64,000 nt of DNA from PGYR01 sp041675005. Its GTDB lineage: Bacteria > Bacteroidota > Ignavibacteria > Kapaibacteriales > UBA2268. The DNA lies in contig JBAYUQ010000001.1 of NCBI GenBank assembly GCA_041675005.1, forward strand, positions 372,001 to 436,000, read 5' to 3'. Below the pieces are notes generated by a model that did not search any database, had not been told where the DNA came from, and worked only from the letters and a program-made list of their open reading frames with translations. Below are positions 18,428-27,727 of this stretch, piece by piece. The position numbers and the translations under genes were made by a program. Each line of letters starts with the position of its first letter. Positions within the stretch are counted from its first letter, which is position 1.

Positions 18428-19203
18428 TGTCTGTAAAAACAGTTCCAATCCCTCAACGTAACGAATACGGTGCGTTAGAGCTAAAAGCATACATTAATAA
18501 ATCGACTATACGTGGGTTTATAATAACTACTTCATTGTTATTGTTATTTTTGATTTATCATTTAATTAGTGGTACTATAGCAAGTAACGTTGCAGCACCA
18601 CCCTTAGCCCCAATAGCTAAGCTAGACCTTATTAGCTTAGATGCCCCAGCTGAGGACATGGAAGCTGCACCACCTCCTCCAGCCCCAGAGCAATTAGTGG
18701 CTGGTCCTGCGGCGAGAGCCGGTACTCCTACACCTGTTCCTGATGCAGAGATAGCTCCAGATTTGCAAGATTTTGCAGATATGGATGTACTTGATAGAGC
18801 ATCAGCTGCTGGTGGTGATGGTATAGATATGGGTAACTTTGCCAATAACATTGATTGGGAAGGTGACGGAGTGAAAGTTGAAACAAGAGAAGCAGAACCT
18901 GATCCTGATGAATTTGTTCCTGTAGAGAAACAACCAGGTATGGATATAGCGGAACTTCAAAAATTAGTAGAATATCCTAAGTTAGCAAAGGAAGCTGGTG
19001 TAGAGGGTAGAGTAATTGTGAAAGCATTAATAGATGCAAATGGTAAAGTAAGAAAGACATTAGTAGAATACACTGATAATTCATTACTTAACCAAGCTGC
19101 AATTGATGCTATTAAAAACTATAAGAACTTTACTCCTGCAATTCAAAATAATAAACCAGTTATGGTATGGATTTCTATACCTCTTAGGTTTAAACTTAGA
19201 TAA
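18427..19203 (+). CDS. tonB: TonB energy transducer (first copy)
   Basis: A 258-aa TonB protein that couples the inner-membrane channel to outer-membrane receptors. It has an N-terminal YGALELKAYINKST segment, one membrane helix (about 31-50), a proline- and alanine-rich periplasmic spacer (AAPPPPAPEQ, TPTPVPD), an acidic stretch, and a C-terminal TonB domain (about 178-258) with YPKLAKEAGVEGRVIVKALI. A terminator follows, separating it partly from the second TonB. Confidence 0.92.
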   Translation: MSVKTVPIPQRNEYGALELKAYINKSTIRGFIITTSLLLLFLIYHLISGTIASNVAAPPLAPIAKLDLISLDAPAEDMEAAPPPPAPEQLVAGPAARAGTPTPVPDAEIAPDLQDFADMDVLDRASAAGGDGIDMGNFANNIDWEGDGVKVETREAEPDPDEFVPVEKQPGMDIAELQKLVEYPKLAKEAGVEGRVIVKALIDANGKVRKTLVEYTDNSLLNQAAIDAIKNYKNFTPAIQNNKPVMVWISIPLRFKLR

Positions 19204-19231
19204 AAGTTGTACATAAGTGTAACCTTTTTAT

Positions 19232-19267
19232 TGAAAAATGCCTCTATATACTACAGAGGCATTTTTA
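19232..19267 (+). terminator. Hairpin terminator after tonB
   Basis: AAAATGCCTCT and AGAGGCATTTTT form an 11-base stem with a 9-base loop, ending in T residues. It lies between the two tonB genes and may only partly stop transcription, since no clear promoter follows. Confidence 0.85.
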
Positions 19268-19289
19268 AATTTATATAAAGAGGTATAAG

Positions 19290-20072
19290 ATGAAAAAGTT
19301 AAATAATCTCCCTTATGGGGCAGCAGAGCTAAAAAGTCAAATAAATAGCTCCACAATGAAAGGATTTATCCTTAGTTTAATGTTCTTTATGGTATTTGGT
19401 CTTGCTATATCGTCATTACATAAATTAGTTAATGATGATAAAACTCCAGAAATAATTTATATACCTACAACTGTTGTGACTAATTACGAATTAGAAAAGT
19501 CTATTGAACAAGTCAATAGTGGGGAAGGGGCTGAAGTTGCGGAATCCTCAAGAGAAGAAATCGGCAAAAATCAGAAATTTATTGATGATATAGATTTACC
19601 AATAAATAATGCTTCTTTATTTGACGTTGGAATTAACACTGATGATATACTGAAGAATATCAGTAGTGCATTCGGTATAAATAATAGGTCAGGTTCTGGT
19701 AGTGGTGATTTAATAGTTGAAACTAATAATCCGAAAAGTGGAATATTAGAAAAGCAATTAGATATTACTAAAGAATTTGTACATCAAGATTTGCAGAAGT
19801 TTCCGAGTATGGATTATGATAAAATCAAAAGTTTAGTGCATTATCCTATTTTAGCTAAACAAATGAACTTAAGTGGTAGTGTCCATATAGCTGCATTGAT
19901 AGATAAATCAGGAAAACTTGTAAAAAGTTATATTTATAGTTCTACTAATTCGTTATTTGATGAAGAAGCATTGCAAGCAGTGAGAAATTATAATGATTTC
20001 TCTCCAGCTGTTAATAATGATAGGGCTGTAGATTGTTGGATAATTATCCCAATTAAATTCAAATTAAAATGA
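19290..20072 (+). CDS. TonB-like protein (second copy, no proline spacer)
   Basis: A 260-aa paralog of the preceding TonB. The N-terminal pattern is shared (YGAAELKSQINSSTMKGF versus YGALELKAYINKSTIRGF). A membrane helix lies at about 29-46, and the C-terminal TonB domain (about 183-260) includes YPILAKQMNLSGSVHIAALI. Unlike the first copy, the spacer is rich in Asn, Ser, Gly and acidic residues and almost free of proline, so it may be less rigid. It probably arose by tandem duplication. It overlaps the next small gene by 4 bases. Confidence 0.88.
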   Translation: MKKLNNLPYGAAELKSQINSSTMKGFILSLMFFMVFGLAISSLHKLVNDDKTPEIIYIPTTVVTNYELEKSIEQVNSGEGAEVAESSREEIGKNQKFIDDIDLPINNASLFDVGINTDDILKNISSAFGINNRSGSGSGDLIVETNNPKSGILEKQLDITKEFVHQDLQKFPSMDYDKIKSLVHYPILAKQMNLSGSVHIAALIDKSGKLVKSYIYSSTNSLFDEEALQAVRNYNDFSPAVNNDRAVDCWIIIPIKFKLK

Positions 20073-20275
20073 TAAATGACGTAATAAATTATGGTATCCG
20101 AATATTAATAATCCTATTAGGATTACTATTCGTAAGTGGGTATTTCATGCCTGAAGACTCTGATCCTACTATGATGAGAGTCTTCGGAGTCATATTTGTA
20201 TTATTCGGATTCTACAGATTAGCATTATATAGAGCAAATAAAAAAAGATATGGTTCGAGAAAAGATGAAAAATAG
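20069..20275 (+). CDS. Small two-helix membrane protein, 68 aa
   Basis: An unrecognised small protein with two predicted membrane helices (about 8-26 and 37-53) and a basic tail (ANKKRYGSRKDEK). It overlaps the second tonB by 4 bases and the PstS-like gene by about 11, so it is an integral part of this operon. A structural or regulatory role in the TonB complex is possible, but this is only inferred from position. Confidence 0.75.
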   Translation: MINDVINYGIRILIILLGLLFVSGYFMPEDSDPTMMRVFGVIFVLFGFYRLALYRANKKRYGSRKDEK

Positions 20276-21182
20276 AATATTACTACTAACTTTTGCTATC
20301 CTCCTAGTAAGTTGCGATAGTAAATATGAAGCAAAAGATCCGGATAGCACTGAGTCGTTAAATTCTGGTAAATTAACAGTTTACTGTGATGAAATATTAA
20401 AACCAATTCTTGATTCAGCTTTTAAACTATATACACAAGAGTATAATAAGGTTGAATTGACTGTGGAATATGCTAATTCAAGAAACGTAATGTCACAATT
20501 ATTATCAAAAGAAGTAAGAGTTGTTGTCAATGCCCGTGATTATCTTTCTGACGAAGATTCCCTGATGAATGCCTTCAAACTAGAAAAACACAAAAGATTT
20601 ATAATAGCATATGATGGATTAGTCTTTTTTGCAAATAAAGATTTTCCAGTCGATACATTGAATGCAAATCAAATTGGGAAAGCAATTGTAAGTGGTGATA
20701 ACCTCAGTAAGTCGACTAATGGGCTTAGTTTTGAACCTACTTATGCAACATTAGACCAATATTCTTCGGTATATGCTAATTTTAATTCTATGATTGTAAA
20801 GGATATGCCACTCAAAAGAAAAGTAGAATTATTTGAAAATATTGATGAATTGAAGAAACATGTTGCCACTAATAGTAGTATTATAGGTATCGGATTTCTA
20901 TCACAATTAGTAAATGAGAAGAACTTCAAGATGATTCGGTTAGGGTATGATAGTGATTCACTTCATAAATACATAACACCGAAACCAGTTCACCAAGGAT
21001 ATATAGTTCAAGACTTGTATCCATATAAAGTTCCTTATTATGCTTATCTTCTAGAAGATAGACAGGATTTACCATTTTGGTTTGGAACATATTTAGCAAA
21101 ACAAGAAACAGTACAAAAATTATTTTTAGATCAAGGGATTGTTCCTGCATTCGCAAGAATAAAACTTAAATATGAGGAGTAA
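20265..21182 (+). CDS. PstS-like substrate-binding lipoprotein
   Basis: A phosphate-type periplasmic binding protein of 305 aa. The start at 20265 gives a lipoprotein signal (LLLTFAILLVSC). The domain begins with GKLTVYCDEILKPILDSAF, as in PstS, and contains FANKDFPVDTLNANQIGKAI, as in related binding proteins. No pstC, pstA, pstB or phoU is near. In Bacteroidota such an orphan binding protein is often found with TonB genes, so it may not work with an ABC transporter. Overlap with the small membrane gene supports co-translation. Confidence 0.84.
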   Translation: MKNRILLLTFAILLVSCDSKYEAKDPDSTESLNSGKLTVYCDEILKPILDSAFKLYTQEYNKVELTVEYANSRNVMSQLLSKEVRVVVNARDYLSDEDSLMNAFKLEKHKRFIIAYDGLVFFANKDFPVDTLNANQIGKAIVSGDNLSKSTNGLSFEPTYATLDQYSSVYANFNSMIVKDMPLKRKVELFENIDELKKHVATNSSIIGIGFLSQLVNEKNFKMIRLGYDSDSLHKYITPKPVHQGYIVQDLYPYKVPYYAYLLEDRQDLPFWFGTYLAKQETVQKLFLDQGIVPAFARIKLKYEE

Positions 21183-21183
21183 G

Positions 21184-22890
21184 ATGAGTTTTAACAGAAT
21201 AATAGCAATTTTATTTTTAACATTTTCATTCAACCTATATTCACAATCAGTTGAAGATTTACAAGCTTTGATTAGTAAAGGTAAGTATTCTGATGCTGAA
21301 GCATTGGCAAAGAATATTAATAATAACAATGAAAATCAGAAATTATTGATACTGAAAGGTGATATATACTTCGAATTAGAAAACTATGTAGAAGCTAATA
21401 AGGCTTATGAAAGTGCCTATAATATTGATGATAATGAAATAGCTATTATTAAATATGGTAGAATATTATCAGTTAATAAAGATTATGTAAAAGCTGAAAA
21501 GCTTTTAAAAAATGGAATTGATGATTTTGAAAAAAGTATTCCAATAAGATTAGAACTCGCAAGTAATTATATAAGAGCGGGTAAACTTACTGATGCAGAA
21601 GTACAGATTAAACGTGCTCGTGATATAAATGAGAATGATCCTCGTATTTATATCACAGAAGGGGACATGTATTTTGACCAGAGAGTTTATGAGTTATCTA
21701 AAAAATCTTATGAAAAAGCATTATCATTAGATGAGAATCAAAAAGAAGCACGTTCTAAACTTGCAACTTCGTATTATTGGTTAGCTAATAGAGAAGCAGA
21801 CCAAGATTTGTCTAATGAACTGTTTACTATGTCCTTGAAAGAATGGGACAGAGTAACTAAACAAGATACTATGGATGCTAGTGCCTTTTTCAACAAAGGT
21901 AAAATATTATTTTTTGCTAAGCAATATAAAGATGCGGTTCCTGCATTATTTAGATATTACGAGTTAAGACCTGAAGGTAATCTAGGAAGATGGTATTTGG
22001 GACAATCGCTATATGAGCTAGGGCTATGTGATTCTGCTGCTCCACAGTTGAAATATGTATCACAGCATATAGACTCTGTTAAGTTCAAAGCAAACTTACT
22101 TATGGCTCGTTGTTACTATGATAATAAAGACTACCCTAATTCAAAAGCAGCTTATAAAGCAATATTAGCTATGGATAAAGATAATCCAGAAATAGAAGAA
22201 GCTGATATCAGAAGATATGGTACTGCAGAATTATTTACAGGTGATACATCTGCAGCACTTAATATATATAAAGATTTGGTTAACAAGAATCCAGATGCAT
22301 CATGTAATTTGATGAATATGGTTGGACGTTTGATGTTCTCTGCAAAGAAATATGATGAAGCATTATTCTTCTTTGATAAGAGATTGAATACTGCTGCATG
22401 TAACGATAGCACTGATTCAAAGATTATATATTACAAAGGTCTATCTTACTTGTTTATGGATCAGAGAGACACTGCTATTTATTATCTAGAAAAATCAGCA
22501 ATGATGGACAGTACTGATGCTGGATCTTATGTATATCTAGGTGATGCTTATGCAGGAAAAGAAGATGATAAGAGAGCTGTAGATAATTTTGAGAAAGCAA
22601 TTATGGTTTCTCTAGCTTATCCTGAAGTAAATAAGAATAATATTAGGTCAGCTTATGCAAAACTTTCTGGACTTTATTATAAAGCTAAAGAGTGGAAAAA
22701 ATTGTTAAAAGTTGCTATAAGTTGGTCTGAGGAACAACCTGAGATAGAATATGGATACCTTTATGCAGCAATAGCTTACCAAGGCATGGGCGATGTTAAA
22801 AATGCTTGTGTATGGTATTCAAAAGTACTGAAAGTAAATCCGAATAACAAAGCCGCTGCACAGAATAAATCTGCATTAGGTTGCGATTAA
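21184..22890 (+). CDS. Exported tetratricopeptide-repeat protein
   Basis: A protein of 568 aa from the ATG at 21184, placed just after GAGGAG; an in-frame ATG at 21172 is too close to that site. A signal peptide (FNRIIAILFLTFSFNLYSQ) is followed by TPR repeats over nearly the full length, for example AEALAKNINNNNENQ, ADIYITEGDMYF-like units and YVYLGDAYAGKEDDKRAVDN. Such proteins act as periplasmic scaffolds. As the last gene of the TonB-PstS operon it may organise that complex. Confidence 0.88.
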   Translation: MSFNRIIAILFLTFSFNLYSQSVEDLQALISKGKYSDAEALAKNINNNNENQKLLILKGDIYFELENYVEANKAYESAYNIDDNEIAIIKYGRILSVNKDYVKAEKLLKNGIDDFEKSIPIRLELASNYIRAGKLTDAEVQIKRARDINENDPRIYITEGDMYFDQRVYELSKKSYEKALSLDENQKEARSKLATSYYWLANREADQDLSNELFTMSLKEWDRVTKQDTMDASAFFNKGKILFFAKQYKDAVPALFRYYELRPEGNLGRWYLGQSLYELGLCDSAAPQLKYVSQHIDSVKFKANLLMARCYYDNKDYPNSKAAYKAILAMDKDNPEIEEADIRRYGTAELFTGDTSAALNIYKDLVNKNPDASCNLMNMVGRLMFSAKKYDEALFFFDKRLNTAACNDSTDSKIIYYKGLSYLFMDQRDTAIYYLEKSAMMDSTDAGSYVYLGDAYAGKEDDKRAVDNFEKAIMVSLAYPEVNKNNIRSAYAKLSGLYYKAKEWKKLLKVAISWSEEQPEIEYGYLYAAIAYQGMGDVKNACVWYSKVLKVNPNNKAAAQNKSALGCD

Positions 22891-22910
22891 TTAAAAAATA
22901 AAAGAATATA

Positions 22911-22942
22911 CTTGATATTACTCTAATCTGTTAGTATATTTG
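22911..22942 (+). promoter_or_regulatory. Promoter for the DUF177-rpmF-fab cluster
   Basis: CTTG, then 20 bases, then TATATTTG, which fits the Bacteroidota -33/-7 consensus (TTTG, N19-20, TAnnTTTG). It lies 27 bases before the DUF177 start and no gene intervenes. Confidence 0.75.
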
Positions 22943-22969
22943 TAGCTTGTATTTAACCGTTTATTTGAA

Positions 22970-23458
22970 ATGTTATTATTAAATGCCCAAGGTTTATCAA
23001 ATGGTAAACATTATGTCGAAATCAGTGGAATAGCTGATGGAGATTTTAAATCTGAAATTATAGATTCAGAAGTCTTCATAGAAGGCTCACTCAGAGTTTA
23101 TAATGATAGGATAATATTGAATGGAAAAGCTTGGACTTCTGCTAAACTAGTCTGTGATTTATCACTTGAGGAATACAGAGAAAGAATCGAAGCTGAAGTT
23201 AATATTAATATTATAAAAGGTATGAAAGAGGAATACCGAACGGAAAAAGACGAGAATATAATCTATGTTGGCGAAGAAGAAAAAAACGCTAATATAACTG
23301 AAATAGTAGTTCAGGAGCTTTTGGTTAAAGTACCAATGAAAAAAGTAGCTCCTCAATACAAAGACAAAGATATAGAAGAAATATATCCAGAGATAAAAGA
23401 GATTAAAAAGGAAGGGCTCAGCCCATTTGATATATTAAAGAATTTGAAACATAATTAA
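22970..23458 (+). CDS. DUF177/YceD-family protein
   Basis: A 162-aa protein of the DUF177 family, which is nearly always encoded directly before rpmF. Typical features are the early VFIEGSLRVYNDRIILNGKAW segment and the later ELLVKVPMKKVAPQYKD stretch. The plant and E. coli relatives are linked to 23S rRNA accumulation. The C-terminal part lacks the cysteines seen in some members. It opens the rpmF-plsX-fab operon and has a good promoter. Confidence 0.85.
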   Translation: MLLLNAQGLSNGKHYVEISGIADGDFKSEIIDSEVFIEGSLRVYNDRIILNGKAWTSAKLVCDLSLEEYRERIEAEVNINIIKGMKEEYRTEKDENIIYVGEEEKNANITEIVVQELLVKVPMKKVAPQYKDKDIEEIYPEIKEIKKEGLSPFDILKNLKHN

Positions 23459-23475
23459 ATTTAAAGGTTAATACA

Positions 23476-23661
23476 ATGGCACATCCGAAGCGTAAGATTT
23501 CGAAATCTAGAAGAGATAAAAGAAGAACTCATTATAAAATAGATGCACCTACTTTATCGACATGTGAGCAAACTGGTGAGATTAAAAGATCACACAGAGC
23601 TTCGTTAGTTGTAGAAGACGGTAAAAAGGTTTATTATTACAATGGCAGAAAATTCGACTAA
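23476..23661 (+). CDS. rpmF: Ribosomal protein L32 (bL32)
   Basis: A 61-aa large-subunit protein. The N-terminus HPKRKISKSRRDKRRTHYK is diagnostic. Only one cysteine remains (STCEQTGE), so the four-cysteine zinc ribbon of other bL32 proteins is absent. Such zinc-free forms are known in bacteria. It lies 17 bases after the DUF177 gene and 17 bases before plsX. Confidence 0.96.
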   Translation: MAHPKRKISKSRRDKRRTHYKIDAPTLSTCEQTGEIKRSHRASLVVEDGKKVYYYNGRKFD

Positions 23662-23678
23662 TTTTCTGAGGAATTATC

Positions 23679-24704
23679 ATGTCAGGGGCAAAACAAAATA
23701 TAAGTATCGCAATAGATATAATGGGAAGTGATTTTGCTCCTGAAAGTGAAATAAAAGGTGCTTTAGAGTTCCTTAATGAGAATACTGACAAAAATATTAA
23801 ATTATACTTTGTTGGTGAAATAGAACTCATAAAAACTGAAATTGAAAAAAACCCATCTTTAAAAAACTACGATTATGAAATCGTAAATGCTTCTCAAGTT
23901 ATAACAATGGAAGATGATGCCACTGCAGGAATTAAAACCAAAAAAGATTCTTCTATTTCCATAGGCCTTGATTTATTAAAAGACAATAAAGTAAATGCAT
24001 TTATATCAGCAGGTAATACTGGTGCTATATTATCTACTTCTACTCTTAAATTAGGTAGAATCAAAGGTGTAAGCAGACCTACAATTGGTTCTTTCTTTCC
24101 AACTATCAAAGATAGCCCTACATTACTATTAGATGTCGGTGCTAACTCAGAAGTCAAACCTCAATTCCTATACGAATTTGCTGTGATGGGTCAAGTATAT
24201 TTATCAGAAATGTATAATATTAAAAACCCCTCAATTGGTTTACTTAATATTGGTGAAGAGGAAAAGAAAGGTACTGAGACTGTTCAGGAAGCATATAAGT
24301 TACTAAAAGAATCAAAATTGAACTTTATTGGAAATGTTGAGGGAAGAGATATTTTCCCTGGTGCAGCTGATATTGTTGTTTGTGATGGATTTGTAGGGAA
24401 CATTATCCTCAAATTTGCTGAGAGTTTCATGGGTTTCTTCAAAGATACTCTTAAAAAATATGCCAGTCAAAGTACAATTAAGAAATTAAAAGTTGGATTG
24501 ATGGCTCCTACTATAAAAGATGTCTTCCGTGGGTTTGATTACCAAGACCATGGGGGAGTGCCACTATTGGGAGTAAACGGGGTAGTTATTATAGGCCACG
24601 GTAAGTCCTCTCCAAAAGCAATTAAGAATATGCTTTACACAGCGTTGATAACTTATACTAAAGAAATTAACAAGAAAATTGAAATTTCTTTACAATCTTC
24701 TTAA
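23679..24704 (+). CDS. plsX: Phosphate acyltransferase PlsX
   Basis: This enzyme turns acyl-ACP into acyl phosphate, the donor for the first acylation of glycerol 3-phosphate. The 341-aa protein begins with IAIDIMGSDFAPESEIKGA. It contains SAGNTGA, LLDVGANSEVKP and the C-terminal GHGKSSPKAIKNM, all typical of PlsX. It lies between rpmF and fabH, the usual gene order. Confidence 0.96.
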   Translation: MSGAKQNISIAIDIMGSDFAPESEIKGALEFLNENTDKNIKLYFVGEIELIKTEIEKNPSLKNYDYEIVNASQVITMEDDATAGIKTKKDSSISIGLDLLKDNKVNAFISAGNTGAILSTSTLKLGRIKGVSRPTIGSFFPTIKDSPTLLLDVGANSEVKPQFLYEFAVMGQVYLSEMYNIKNPSIGLLNIGEEEKKGTETVQEAYKLLKESKLNFIGNVEGRDIFPGAADIVVCDGFVGNIILKFAESFMGFFKDTLKKYASQSTIKKLKVGLMAPTIKDVFRGFDYQDHGGVPLLGVNGVVIIGHGKSSPKAIKNMLYTALITYTKEINKKIEISLQSS

Positions 24705-24741
24705 TTTCCGAAATAGATTTTTATAAATTTGAGAAATAAAC

Positions 24742-25731
24742 ATGCCAGCAACTATAACTGCGATTGCTCATTATTATCCTGAAGACAAACTTACGAATAA
24801 GCATTTTGAGTCTTACTTAGATACAAGTGATGAGTGGATAAAAACGCGTACTGGTATTAACGAAAGAAGAATAATGAAAAATGGTGCTACTTCTGATATG
24901 ATAGTACCTGCAGCATTAAAATGTATAGAGAATGCTGGTATAGATAAACAAGAAATTGACTGTATAATAGTAGCAACTGTTACGCCTGACCACATGTACC
25001 CTTCTACTGCAGCAGTAGTACAACATAAACTAGGAATTAAAAACGTTTGGGGATTCGATATTTCCGCAGCGTGTTCAGGATTCCTTTTTGCATTGAAAAC
25101 TGCCTCTAGTTTAGTAGAATCCGGTGCAGCAAAAAAAGTTTTACTTTGTGGTGCTGATAAGATGTCTTCAATACTAAATATGAATGATAGAAATACAGCT
25201 ATTCTTTTTGGAGATGCTGCTGGTGTTTGTCTTATCGAAAAGTCAAATGATGATAATTATGGTATTTTAGATTCTATTCTCCATATAGATGGAATTGGTG
25301 GTCAATACCTGAATCAAAAAGCTGGTGGAAGTGCACATCCTGCAACAAAAGAAACTGTTGAAAGTATGGAACATACTGTATATCAAGACGGTAAAACTGT
25401 TTTCAAGTATGCTGTGAAAGGTATGGCTGATGTTTCTAAAGAGATAATGGATAAAAACAATCTTACAAGTGAAGACATATCTTTCCTTGTACCACATCAA
25501 GCCAATCTAAGAATAATAAGTGCTACAGCCGAAAGAATGGGTGTAGGTATGGATAAAGTAATGGTTAATATTGAGAAATATGGTAACACTACTGCCGCGA
25601 CTATTCCACTTTGTATATCTGAATGGCTAGAAGCTGGAAAAATAAAAAAAGGTGATAATTTAATATTGTCAAGCTTTGGAGCTGGCTTCACTTGGGGTTC
25701 TATTTATGTAAAATGGAATATGAATAAATGA
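24742..25731 (+). CDS. fabH: 3-oxoacyl-ACP synthase III
   Basis: The condensing enzyme that starts fatty acid synthesis from acetyl-CoA (or a branched acyl-CoA) and malonyl-ACP. The catalytic triad is visible: Cys111 (SAACSGFLFAL), a His in VPHQANLRI, and an Asn in KYGNTTAATIP. Length (329 aa) is normal. The C-terminal SFGAGFTWGS matches the family. The final 4 bases overlap fabD. Confidence 0.96.
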   Translation: MPATITAIAHYYPEDKLTNKHFESYLDTSDEWIKTRTGINERRIMKNGATSDMIVPAALKCIENAGIDKQEIDCIIVATVTPDHMYPSTAAVVQHKLGIKNVWGFDISAACSGFLFALKTASSLVESGAAKKVLLCGADKMSSILNMNDRNTAILFGDAAGVCLIEKSNDDNYGILDSILHIDGIGGQYLNQKAGGSAHPATKETVESMEHTVYQDGKTVFKYAVKGMADVSKEIMDKNNLTSEDISFLVPHQANLRIISATAERMGVGMDKVMVNIEKYGNTTAATIPLCISEWLEAGKIKKGDNLILSSFGAGFTWGSIYVKWNMNK

Positions 25732-26642
25732 AAAAAGTAGCTCTATTTTCAGGCCAGGGGTCTCAGTATGTGGGTATGTTAAAAGATTATTATGAAAATA
25801 ATATCGAATCAAAGACTTTAATTGATAAAGCTGACGAGTTGTTAGGATACTCATTAAGCGATATTTGTTTTAATGGACCAGTTGAGAAATTAAAGGAAAC
25901 AAGATATACTCAACCAGCTATATTTCTTCATAGTGCTGTAGTAAGTAGTATGACAAAAGAAAAACTAATTATAGAAGGCGTTGCGGGACATTCTGTTGGT
26001 GAATATGCTGCTTTGTACTCTGCTGGTGTTATTTCATTCGAGGATGCTGTTAAATTAGTTTCCCTCAGAGGTGAATTAATGTTTACAGCAGGTGAGAACG
26101 AACCGGGAACTATGTTCGCAGTCATTGGTATGGAGGATGATGTACTAATTGAAATTTGTAAAGAACTGAATACTAATGGTAATATTGTAGTACCTGCTAA
26201 TTTCAATAGTCCCGGACAAATTGTAATATCTGGTTCACGAGATTATCTAAGGGAAAACTCTGGTATTTTCAAAGAAAGGGGTGCTAGAATGGCTATGGAA
26301 TTACCAGTAAGTGGTGCATTTCATTCTCCTTTGATGAAACCAGCACAAGATAAATTAGCAGAAGCAATTAGTAATATTGAATTTAGGAATGCTAATATTC
26401 CTTTATATACAAATGTGGATGCAAAACCAGAAACAAGTTCTAAAGAATTGAAAAAGAAATTAATCGAGCAGCTCACAGCACCTGTGCTTTGGACTAAGAT
26501 ATTGAACAATCTTCAAAAAGATGGATTTACAGACTTTATAGAAATGGGACCGGGGAATGTGCTCCAAGGACTATGTAAGAGAACTTTAAAAGATATAAAT
26601 ATAAGTGGGTTTGATAAGTTGCAAGACATAGAAAATGTTTAA
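25728..26642 (+). CDS. fabD: Malonyl-CoA:ACP transacylase
   Basis: This enzyme loads malonyl groups from CoA onto acyl carrier protein. The nucleophile is Ser89 in GHSVGEYAAL. The oxyanion loop FSGQGSQYVGM and the catalytic histidine in GAFHSPLM are present. The protein has 304 aa, the normal size. Its ATG overlaps the fabH stop. Confidence 0.96.
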   Translation: MKKVALFSGQGSQYVGMLKDYYENNIESKTLIDKADELLGYSLSDICFNGPVEKLKETRYTQPAIFLHSAVVSSMTKEKLIIEGVAGHSVGEYAALYSAGVISFEDAVKLVSLRGELMFTAGENEPGTMFAVIGMEDDVLIEICKELNTNGNIVVPANFNSPGQIVISGSRDYLRENSGIFKERGARMAMELPVSGAFHSPLMKPAQDKLAEAISNIEFRNANIPLYTNVDAKPETSSKELKKKLIEQLTAPVLWTKILNNLQKDGFTDFIEMGPGNVLQGLCKRTLKDINISGFDKLQDIENV

Positions 26643-26697
26643 TTTTAAGTTAAATAATTGTTAAATTGTAGCTTTTAAAATTCCGAAAAAATGAAAT

Positions 26698-27423
26698 ATG
26701 GGTTTAAAATTAGAAAATAAAGTAGCTGTAGTCACGGGTGGAGCTAAAGGAATAGGATTAGCTATTTCTGTAAAATTAGCTGAAGATGGGGCAACAGTTT
26801 ACGCTTTGGGTCGTTCTACTAACATAGAAATTGATTCAAATTATAATATAAATTATAAGCAATGTGACGTTTCTGATCTCGAATCAGTAACTAATACATT
26901 CAATGAAATTCAAAAAGAAGCTGGTTCAATTGATATACTAGTTAATAATGCTGGAATTACTAAAGATAATCTTATTTTAAGAATGTCAGAAAGTGATTTT
27001 GATGATGTGATTAGTATCAATTTAAAAGGTGTATTCAATACTTGTAAAGTTGTTAGTAGATTTATGCTTTCACAGAAACAAGGAAGAATAATCAATATTG
27101 GATCTATTGTGGGTACGACTGGTAATGCAGGGCAATCCAATTATGCAGCATCTAAATCCGGGCTAATTGGTTTTACTAAATCAATAGCAAAAGAGTTGGC
27201 GGCAAGAAATATATTAGTTAACTTGATAGCACCTGGTTATGTACTAACAGAGATGACAGGTAAATTAACAGAAGATCAAGTAAATGCATTTAAAGATAAT
27301 ATTCCTCTGAAACGTGCAGCAGAGCCAAAAGATATATCTGATGTCGTGGCGTTTTTTGCCTCAGAAGATTCTAGGTATATAACTGGACAAGTATTGCATG
27401 TTGACGGCGGATTAGCGATATAG
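26698..27423 (+). CDS. fabG: 3-oxoacyl-ACP reductase
   Basis: An NADPH-dependent SDR enzyme that reduces 3-oxoacyl-ACP in elongation. It has the cofactor loop TGGAKGIGLAI, the NNAG motif, and the Ser-Tyr-Lys triad (IGSIVGTTG, then SNYAASKSG). It ends in GQVLHVDGGLAI. The 241-aa size and its place between fabD and acpP support FabG rather than a general SDR. The 55-base gap before it may hold a weak promoter. Confidence 0.95.
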   Translation: MGLKLENKVAVVTGGAKGIGLAISVKLAEDGATVYALGRSTNIEIDSNYNINYKQCDVSDLESVTNTFNEIQKEAGSIDILVNNAGITKDNLILRMSESDFDDVISINLKGVFNTCKVVSRFMLSQKQGRIINIGSIVGTTGNAGQSNYAASKSGLIGFTKSIAKELAARNILVNLIAPGYVLTEMTGKLTEDQVNAFKDNIPLKRAAEPKDISDVVAFFASEDSRYITGQVLHVDGGLAI

Positions 27424-27467
27424 AAAACAACAATTATTTATTATAAACAATATTTTAGAGGTATAAC

Positions 27468-27704
27468 ATGGCTGATATCAACGGTAAAGTAACTGAGATA
27501 GTAGTTAACAAATTAGGTGTTGAAGAATCACAGGTCACTCCTGAAGCATCATTTACAAAAGATTTAGGTGCTGATTCATTAGATACTGTTGAGTTAATTA
27601 TGGAATTCGAAAAGGAATTCGATTTAACTATTGATGATAGCGACGCTGAAAAGATTCTTACGGTAGGCGACGTTATTAGTTATTTGCAAGGTAAAGTTAG
27701 TTAA
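27468..27704 (+). CDS. acpP: Acyl carrier protein
   Basis: A 78-aa acidic carrier protein. The phosphopantetheine attachment site is Ser37 in GADSLDTVELIMEFE. It carries the growing acyl chains handled by its neighbours FabD, FabG, FabF and PlsX. Confidence 0.98.
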   Translation: MADINGKVTEIVVNKLGVEESQVTPEASFTKDLGADSLDTVELIMEFEKEFDLTIDDSDAEKILTVGDVISYLQGKVS

Positions 27705-27727
27705 TTAAACAACTAAACGGTAAATCA

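Noticed and set aside
18558..18851. Minus-strand ORF inside tonB
   Set aside because: It is the shadow of the Ala/Pro-rich spacer of TonB and has low-complexity sequence.
20265..21182. Phosphate ABC transporter operon
   Set aside because: Only the binding protein is present; pstC, pstA, pstB and phoU are absent from the neighbourhood.
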